Positions 57,707 to 64,000 of a stretch of DNA of 64,000 nt are shown here, piece after piece. The translations under genes and the position numbers were made by a program. Origin of the DNA: Novakomyces olei (lineage: Eukaryota; Ascomycota; Novakomycetes; Novakomycetales; Novakomycetaceae); the NCBI GenBank assembly GCA_016906335.1, contig JADEYG010000004.1:1401001-1465000 (forward strand), given 5' to 3'. Each line of letters begins with the position of its first letter. Position 1 is the stretch's first letter. The notes beneath the pieces are model-generated. The model had not been told where the DNA came from, did no database searches, and saw nothing but the letters and a program-made list of their open reading frames with translations.

Positions 57707-60408
57707 ATGGCAGAACCTTTAAGGCCAGAGCCCGGTTCGTTCGAGATAAACGATGGAATTCGACGAATGCTGAACGATAATCCCTTTACACCGCATTTAT
57801 ATTACTTTTACGAAAATCTACGTCGGATTGACAAAGCAGGCTATAGAGACCCTTCAGGACAGTATAATGCTCTTTTGCTCCATGAAAAAGGTAACGATTG
57901 GGTCTCGTCGATTTTTCTTTATGCCTAACATCTATAGACTATTTTAGGCTGGCTGGAATCTTGCTTTGGCAGTTGAGTGCTGTAGCGGAGGATGTTCAAC
58001 CTGCTATAAGTGATTTAGTTATCGACATTGCCTCTGATATCCGGCTTTACTATCATGACATTGCCCCAGTCCTGACGGCTGCATTTAAACATGATAACGA
58101 CTTAGAGATTTGGGAGAAACTGAACGATGTTGTAGCGGAAAGCCAAAGGAAGGTCGAGCGATTAAGGCAAGCTCAAAGCCAAACGAAGGAAGAGCCACCA
58201 AAACAAGCTCCTGGCACGCCACTCAATATTAATTCTATTGCGTACAATTCTAGCGAACGATTAATAGAGGTCGAAGAGCAAATCAAAGCTGAACTTAAAT
58301 TTTTCTATATCAACTTTGAGGTGGAGGATATTTTGTCCACTCAGAAAAAATCGCTCAATAAACTATCGGCGAGAGTGGTTAAAGAGGCAAACCAAGAAAA
58401 CTTACTCTTCAAAAACGGTAAATTGAAGGATTGGCCCAAATCAGCGAAGGAGGCAGCGGTGCTAGATTGGCTCAAGAGTTTTGTAACGCAAATAAGCAAC
58501 ATTTACAAGCGAATTAAAGGCACAGAGGTGCGGCGAACTACAATGTCTGCGGCGAATAAACCTCTCCCTGGAAAGTTCGCACGCAAACCTGACATTTTCT
58601 TCATAAAGCGAAATGCTGATAAACAATGGAACAACGTCTTGGTTGTGGGAGAGCTAAAAAGCAGTCGTAAGGCCGATAGCCCTGCACAAGCATGGGTTGG
58701 CCTTGCAAAGTATATAAAGGAAATATTTCGAGCGCAGGATAACCGTCGATATGTTTTGGGATTTACGCTTTGCGACTCGTCGATGAGGGTGTGGAAATAT
58801 GATCGATGTGGGGCGATAGCATCAAAAGCATTCGACATCAACAAAGCAACAGGCCTGATAGTCTACGTGATGCTGTTTTTCCTTACGATGGGAGAGAAAG
58901 AGCTGGGTTACGATCCGACAATTGTCAGTAGAGAGAAAGATAGATATATCGATATTAAACTAGGGCGGACGCGTGAGCGACTTATAATTGACAAAGTGTT
59001 GAAGACTTCGAGCGGAATTGCGTGCAGAGGCACGACGGTATGGCTGGCGCACCGAGAAGGGGATAAGAGCGCAGTCAGAGTGATCAAAGACTCGTGGCAG
59101 GAGCCGGAGCGAAGGGAAGAAGGGGAGCTGCTTAAGCTAGCGGGTACTCGTGGTGTCGAGAATATTTCGCGATATTATCACCATGAGGTGGTTCACATTG
59201 ATGGCAAGGAAGACGATCTTATGAGCAATGTGCGGAATGGATTAGACATGACCGGAGCTCTAAAAAAGGCAATTCCGGATCTTGGAGCAAGATGGTCGAG
59301 AGGATCGACCGGATCGGGCACTTCAGCACTTGACATGCGGCGAAGCAGTACTCGGTCAGCGAAATCTCCATTATGGAATATAGAGGAGAATGCGGAGGAG
59401 AGGTCCGGAGAGTCGTCGCCAGCAAAGCAGATTGATTCTTTGGATGCGAAAATCAAAAACCGAGTCCATCGACGAGTCGTTGTGTTGGACTACGGGAAGC
59501 CATTGTACAAGGCAAGTTCACACATAGAGCTACTGAAAGGGATAATGGGATGTCTTGAGGGCCACCGGTCGCTTGTGAAGAATGATATTCTGCACCGGGA
59601 CATTTCGATCGGGAACTTGATGATGAATGAGGGGTCTGAAAATCCAGGGTCTCGGCGGGCATTTCTTATTGATCTTGAGTTTGCGATCAGGATCAGCCAA
59701 GCTGGTCTGTCAGGCGCGATGGAGAGAACAGGAACGAGGCCGTTTATGGCGATACCTTTACTAGACGGAAAAGATCATACCATGATGCACGACATTGAGT
59801 CGCACTTTTGGGTGGCTTACTGGATTTTGACTCACTATTTCCAAAATGGACAGCCTATTAATCAGAATTCTCCGTATGATGATTGGAACTATGCCAGTAT
59901 GTCAAAGGTCTCGGCGTATAAATCAAAAATCGTTGAGAATCCCGATATTTTTATGCGCGAAATGTCGGAAAATTTCACTAATGACCATAAGCCTTTGATG
60001 GGATGCATGGAAAAGCTTCGCATTGCATTGTTCATGAAAGATTCAAGAGGCGTACGTATCGAACAAGGTGAAGAATTGTATGACAAAATTCTCAATATAT
60101 TGAGCAGCGAAGTGGAGCGGCTGGAAAAGCTGCAACGAAAGGGGGTCCAAGGAGGCGGTGAACTCCAGGGAGGCCAGGTCAATCAGGTCAGCCAGGGAGG
60201 CCAGGAGGCAGGGAAGCCAGAAGGGCCACGGAGGTCACTGAGGTTACGAGATCCATGGGGACAGAGAGGCCACGAAGCCTATGGCAGCTATAAATTCCAG
60301 AGAGAATATGAAAATCGTAGAGACCATGGGAATCAGGGTGGTCAGGAGGACGAAGAAATTCATGAAGGCCAGGGAGTCCCGAAGAAAAAGGCAAGAAGGG
60401 TCAAGTAG
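57707..60408 (+). CDS. FunK1-type fungal protein kinase
   Basis: Two exons (57707-57890 and 57938-60408), about 884 residues. The ATG at 57707 is chosen because the frame leads into the first FunK1-like residues (FEINDGIRRML). The N-terminal half has a RKPDIFF...VLVVGELKSS block typical of FunK1 proteins. The kinase core has HRDISIGNLMMN (HRD at about residue 614), LIDLEFA in place of DFG (about 640), and GTRPFMAIPLL with HDIESHFWVAYWIL after it. The nucleotide-binding part is diverged (RERLIIDKVLKTSSGIACRGT, then VIKDSW). The C-terminal tail is Gly/Gln-rich with RRSLRLR and ends in a basic PKKKARRVK, a likely nuclear localisation signal. FunK1 kinases are a fungus-specific expansion of unknown substrates. 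The gene looks intact. Confidence 0.88.
57891..57937 (+). other. Intron of the FunK1 gene (47 nt)
   Basis: Donor GTAACG, branch-like GCCTAAC, acceptor CTATAG. Removing it joins the two reading frames in phase at HEK-D-YFRLAG. The alternative acceptor TTTTAG ten bases later would break the frame. Confidence 0.75.
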
Positions 60409-61649
60409 GCCGGGGGCCAGTGATGTATAATACCCTTTCATTTTCGTCCAGGCTTTAAAGTCTGGCATAGTTATGGCATATTATTGAGCATATTTAAATT
60501 GCATTTTGTTTAGCATATTGTTGGCGTTTTTATTTTGATTCCATTAGTTCACCAATAGCGATACAACCCATCATGAGCATTCAAGAGCCTCGCGTATTGA
60601 ACGGACAGAAATCAAGTAATATTTTTTGACGGAGTCCCTGCCTCCACAATTCCAGTTATTGCTGGCGATTCCAACTCCATCGCCTGGCAGTACCAGTGGC
60701 GAAGGGACTGTATGAGCGCTGGAGTAATATAGAAATAGCTGTGGCAGTGGCGGTGACATGGCGACGATAGCTGGCAAGAAATATGTCGAAAGTAAGGGGA
60801 AGTCGTGACTGATACAGTATTATTTGTTGGAATGGCGTGTTGGCTGGAATGTGGCTTTAGCCGAAAGAAATAAGTATGAGTGGGTTGCGTTCGAGTGCCG
60901 GCTTCCGTCCATCGTTTTGACCTGCCACTGTTCAGGTGGACTGGCTGATTTATGAGGCTGGGACAAGGAAGGCAACTTTTATCTCATACCCGATTCTTAT
61001 GCGCATAGCGCGAGGCAAAACATTGGTGCCTGGAACCTTGATACAGGAAACAGCCGCCATGTGATGTATGCACTTACATCCCAAGTGCTTTGAGTCAATA
61101 TGAAGGATTAAATTATGGCTATTCCGAGCTCTCCAACAATTCGACCAAACCATGTTGCTCAATAACAAAAAGCTGCTCATCGGGCACAGCAGCTGAAAGC
61201 ATGGCTGTAGACCAGAATTCCTCTCATAAAAACGCTCTTCCACAAACAAACCTGTGGTATCCAAAATTAATGGAAGCAAGGTTGCCTGTCACGCGTAAAT
61301 ATGAATTGCTTGTTAGCATGGGCTTGGTAATTAATTACAGCATGTGTGCATGAATGGATTATTTGACATTCAAATTACAGTTTCGAGTAGAGGCCATGCA
61401 GTTATTTGCACGTATTTAAAGCGTGTTGCATCCTATTAGTTTGTGTTGGAAAGTTGTGTTTTATAAGCAGTGAATTAGCTTGAATGCCATCTAAATTTGA
61501 ATCTAGGTGCTACCTGTACTTATATAGTTTTCTATTTAAATCACTAAACGTAGATCAATCCTCAGTATTATTTTGATTATTTCCAACAGTCTGCAATCCA
61601 ACAGTCTGCAATGAACACGATAGAATGCATCTTTTTAAACTATTAATAT
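60409..61649. other. Unassigned region
   Basis: No gene recognised. Only short frames without family motifs. A duplicated word CAACAGTCTGCAAT lies near 61586-61613. The FunK1 3' UTR probably covers the first 100-200 bp. Confidence 0.4.
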
Positions 61650-61699
61650 TTTCGTTTATGCACGAGTTTTACAGTTTATCCATGAAGGTTGCGCGCGTG

Positions 61700-62430
61700 A
61701 GACGGCATCGTTACTTTGCCTACCAAAATCAAGAGACGAAATCTTTTGTTGTCCGTGTTGTAAATAATGCAAGGTGCTCATGAGACACTTGTTGCGCTTG
61801 TTTAGTAATCGCTTCGATGACTGCACGATTGAGCTTGCACATTTCGATACGTTATGTAATCTATTACAGTTTGGCCATAAAGATTTCAACTAATACGGTG
61901 AGACGGCGTGCAAACGGCCAAATTGATCTCGTCAAAACCTCCACGTTCTACAATCCACTCTTGAACAAACTACAAATAATCACATGCGAATGGAACATAA
62001 ATCTCGATAAAAAGGCCACAATCTCACCTGGATGTTGAACCTCTCTATACATCGTGGAGCAAACGCGTTAAAATATCGGGGCACTCCTTTTCACTTGCAG
62101 TTATGGCATCAGCAAGCAGTTGAGCAGCGTGCAAAACTTTTGTATCCTCACTTTGCCGCAAGCGCTTTAGTGTCTCGAACAGATGGTCGCGCTTATCTAA
62201 ATGAAAAAATGATTCTGACGGCGATAGCCAGTCGTCGCTTGTCTGTTCAGCAACGTTTGGTTTACTTTCTTTGGTACCTTTTCCTTATTCAAGCCAGTAA
62301 CCGTCATTGTCCTATTTAAAGCATCGGTAGCTTTTGGCGGCTCGGTGCGTGCAGGCTTGATTGTGCTATTCGCGGAACTTTGTAGATGTTGCATATCTCT
62401 GTGCTTTCTAAAAGTAAGCAAAAGTACGAG
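61700..62430 (-). CDS. Possible multi-exon host gene, unknown
   Basis: Several minus-strand stretches have coding-like sequence in changing frames. The clearest is HLFETLKRLRQSEDTKVLHAAQLLADA (about 62185-62105). It continues into a short helical segment ending LTRLLHD near 62052, then, after a plausible short intron (GTATAG to TTTGTAG), FVQEWIVERGGFDEINLAV (about 61965-61910). A further frame with RAVIEAITKQAQQVSHEHLAL lies near 61835-61775. GT-AG signals of 47-80 nt are present between them. The exact exon set is uncertain and I do not recognise a family. It could also be a decayed gene. Confidence 0.3.
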
Positions 62431-62740
62431 CGCACCGCCCTGTTGTCGAGTGCTGCGCCACGGGGTCCTCCCTTATACCGGATTCATCGCGCCCTCCTGC
62501 CTGCATTTCCGCTGTTGCTATTGACGTCATCTGCAATGCAAACAAAAAGGCGATACTGAGCCAGCTAAAAATCAAGCGTCTACAGATTCAAAAATAGGCA
62601 AAACGTCAGCCAATACAAGAAGGGGCATGGTTCCAAGCTCCCAGCACCGCCCGGGTGCCAGCCAGCTTTGTGAATTTGCCACGGCCATGCTGTTGCATGT
62701 GTTCTGGCGCCTGCAAATTTGCGGCGGCTGATGGTATGCG

Positions 62741-62827
62741 GTCGGCTGAAGGTCGGCTGAGGACCGGCTGAGGACCGGCTGAGGACCGACTGATTGTCGG
62801 CTGAGCGCGGCGGCGGCGGCGGCGGCC
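62741..62827 (+). repeat. GC-rich tandem repeats upstream of the CMD-like gene
   Basis: About five 11-bp GGCTGAGGACC-type units (62741-62805) run into (CGG)n (about 62806-62826). They contain repeated CGGCTGA words that could be regulator sites, directly upstream of a CCAAT box and TATA box. Confidence 0.75.
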
Positions 62828-62868
62828 AATAACTACCGCTTGGCACTGTGTTCTAGCGTGTATATATA
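62824..62868 (+). promoter_or_regulatory. CCAAT and TATA boxes of the CMD-like gene
   Basis: GGCCAATAAC at about 62823-62832 and TATATATA at 62861-62868, 75-80 bp before the ATG at 62943. The sequence CTGATATAATTCACC lies just before the start. Confidence 0.55.
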
Positions 62869-62942
62869 GGGCGCTGAAAGGAAGCGTGAATCCGCAGGCG
62901 ACTGTGTAATTGCAAGCAGAGGTTTGGCTGATATAATTCACC

Positions 62943-63527
62943 ATGACGCACCTTACCGAATACCCGTTCAAGGTGGCAATACCGCTGCCGAGTGACGAGG
63001 AGATTGGGCCGGAAATGGTGAAGTATCTGCACGAAAAAGCGCAGGACTACAAGGACGGCCGCATGATGCTGGGTGCGGGTTCCCTCGGGCAGCCCATAGT
63101 GGAGCTGGCCCGGGCCATATTTAGGGTAGAGGGCGTCGACGAGAAGATCCGAGAGTTTATCTGCCTCAGGATCTGCAAGCTTTTGGGCGGCGTCAACCCT
63201 TGGGGGCCGAACCTGCGCATGCTTGACAATCTTCAAGCTTCAGAGGCGGAGAAGCAGGGCATCCAGAACGACGGGCCTGTGACCGGTGTCGACGAAGAGG
63301 CGCAGCTGATTATTCGTGCAACTGAGGAATTGACACTCAAAGGCGCCGTCTCTGACACGACATTTGAGTTGATGCGTGAGCGCTATTCCGACGATATTTG
63401 CCGCAAGTACATTGCCGTCATGTGCTGGTATAACTTTTTCAATCGTTATCTAATTTCGACCCGTGTACCGCCCGAGAGTGAACAGGGGACGATTGAGAAG
63501 GTGGGCAAAAAGACGATGCCGGCTTGA
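62943..63527 (+). CDS. Carboxymuconolactone decarboxylase-like (AhpD-like) protein
   Basis: 194 residues, a single exon, starting MTHLTEYPFKVAIPLP. The all-helical pattern and the segment VDEKIREFICLRICKLLGGVNPWGPNLRML match the core of the CMD/AhpD-like fold of small fungal proteins. The AhpD redox pair CxxC is absent; two cysteines lie at C-x3-C (FICLRIC), so peroxidase-reductase activity is unlikely by analogy. A later helix has CWYNFFNRYLISTRV. No signal peptide or membrane segment, so probably cytosolic. The promoter has CCAAT and TATA boxes and GC-rich repeats. Substrate unknown. Confidence 0.7.
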   Translation: MTHLTEYPFKVAIPLPSDEEIGPEMVKYLHEKAQDYKDGRMMLGAGSLGQPIVELARAIFRVEGVDEKIREFICLRICKLLGGVNPWGPNLRMLDNLQASEAEKQGIQNDGPVTGVDEEAQLIIRATEELTLKGAVSDTTFELMRERYSDDICRKYIAVMCWYNFFNRYLISTRVPPESEQGTIEKVGKKTMPA

Positions 63528-64000
63528 ACTGCAGTTATCTTACCATCGTGTCTTTTGAGCGAGTAGGCCGCTCACTACGAAACTCTGTAGTAATTTTGGC
63601 CATAATCCAAACAGACCTTCATTCAACCATCAATAGCCATGATAATCATATGCAATGCCCTAGAAAATGTCGCATTCATCTTCTGAGAACCTTACATCTA
63701 TTATTCCTCACTAGCCATGACGAACTCGCAATAGCTCAAACTTTTGCTTCTCAGTCCAAATCATCATCCATTTGAATTTAATTGTCCAATGAATAGATCA
63801 TAGCCCAGCAAGTCGTGATGCCGCCGCCGAGGTTTCAGTCGATCATTTTATTTTGAAGATAGCAATGAGTCATGATTAATCTACTGGCTCTCATTTGACA
63901 CTTCACGCCTGCTATAAACTGCTTTCACAAATATAGTTTAACCAACAAGATTGCATCGGCCAGAGGGATGCCGACGGCGCCCTCATAGTGGGTCAAAATA
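63528..64000. other. Unassigned 3' flank
   Basis: No recognisable gene. The last 50 bases read on the minus strand as ILTHYEGAVGIPLADAILL, which might be the end of an exon of a gene beyond the window, but the evidence is thin. Confidence 0.3.

Noticed and set aside
60950-61279. 109-residue minus-strand frame as a transposase remnant
   Set aside because: No catalytic motif could be recognised; the composition is not convincing.

Overview
The window comes from a fungus, most likely a member of the Dikarya. The evidence is a FunK1-type fungal kinase gene, very short introns with CTAAC-like branch sites close to the AG, TTAGGG-type telomere-like motifs, and many chromodomain-bearing Ty3/gypsy elements. 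No bacterial operon, CRISPR array, rRNA or tRNA gene was seen. Host genes occupy only the two ends. About 48 kb in the middle (roughly 9.1-57.3 kb) is a nest of LTR retrotransposons.

Layout. 2-8522: 3' part of a very long host gene built from 31- and 21-residue Ser/Asn-rich modules, then a Ser/Thr block, then an unrecognised globular C-terminus. 8523-9136: spacer with telomere-like motifs. 9137-10718: fragment of copia element K carrying a solo LTR of family A. 10719-13215: 3' part of gypsy element H (minus strand), which has an extra gene with a C2H2 finger and a JmjC-like domain between pol and its 3' LTR. 13216-26722: gypsy element A (plus) with gypsy element B (minus) inside its gag. 26723-27947: 5' part of gypsy element E (minus). 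27948-57323: copia element G (minus), which contains a family-D solo LTR (D', minus), which contains element D (plus). D contains element C (plus) and element J (plus). C contains B2 (minus) and a small C derivative (minus). 57322-57654: a 0.33-kb (TTA)n microsatellite. 57707-60408: FunK1 kinase. 60409-62900: mostly unassigned, with a possible minus-strand gene near 61.7-62.4 kb. 62943-63527: carboxymuconolactone-decarboxylase-like protein.

Most insertions were placed by exact 5-bp target duplications: solo A GGAGA, B ACCCT, B2 AGTTC, C GAGCG, the C derivative ACACC, J GTTAC, D' CCCTT, D ATCAC, and the solo LTR in H GTACG. The order of events, oldest first, is G, then D', then D, then C and J, then B2. 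LTR pairs of B, B2 and J are almost identical, so those insertions are recent.

The main points of interest are in the element architecture. (1) Families A and J carry an antisense gene between pol and the 3' LTR, encoding a Zn2Cys6-like double cysteine cluster followed by a coiled-coil-like tail. (2) H carries a sense-strand C2H2/JmjC-like gene in the same position. (3) Families C, D and E carry an extra ORF before gag, and its ATG seems to be completed only by removing a 42-51-nt intron that spans the LTR/leader border. (4) Families A, B and J have a hairpin plus a 10-13-nt LTR segment complementary to the primer site, which points to Tf1-like self-priming. All assignments were made by eye; no database search was run.
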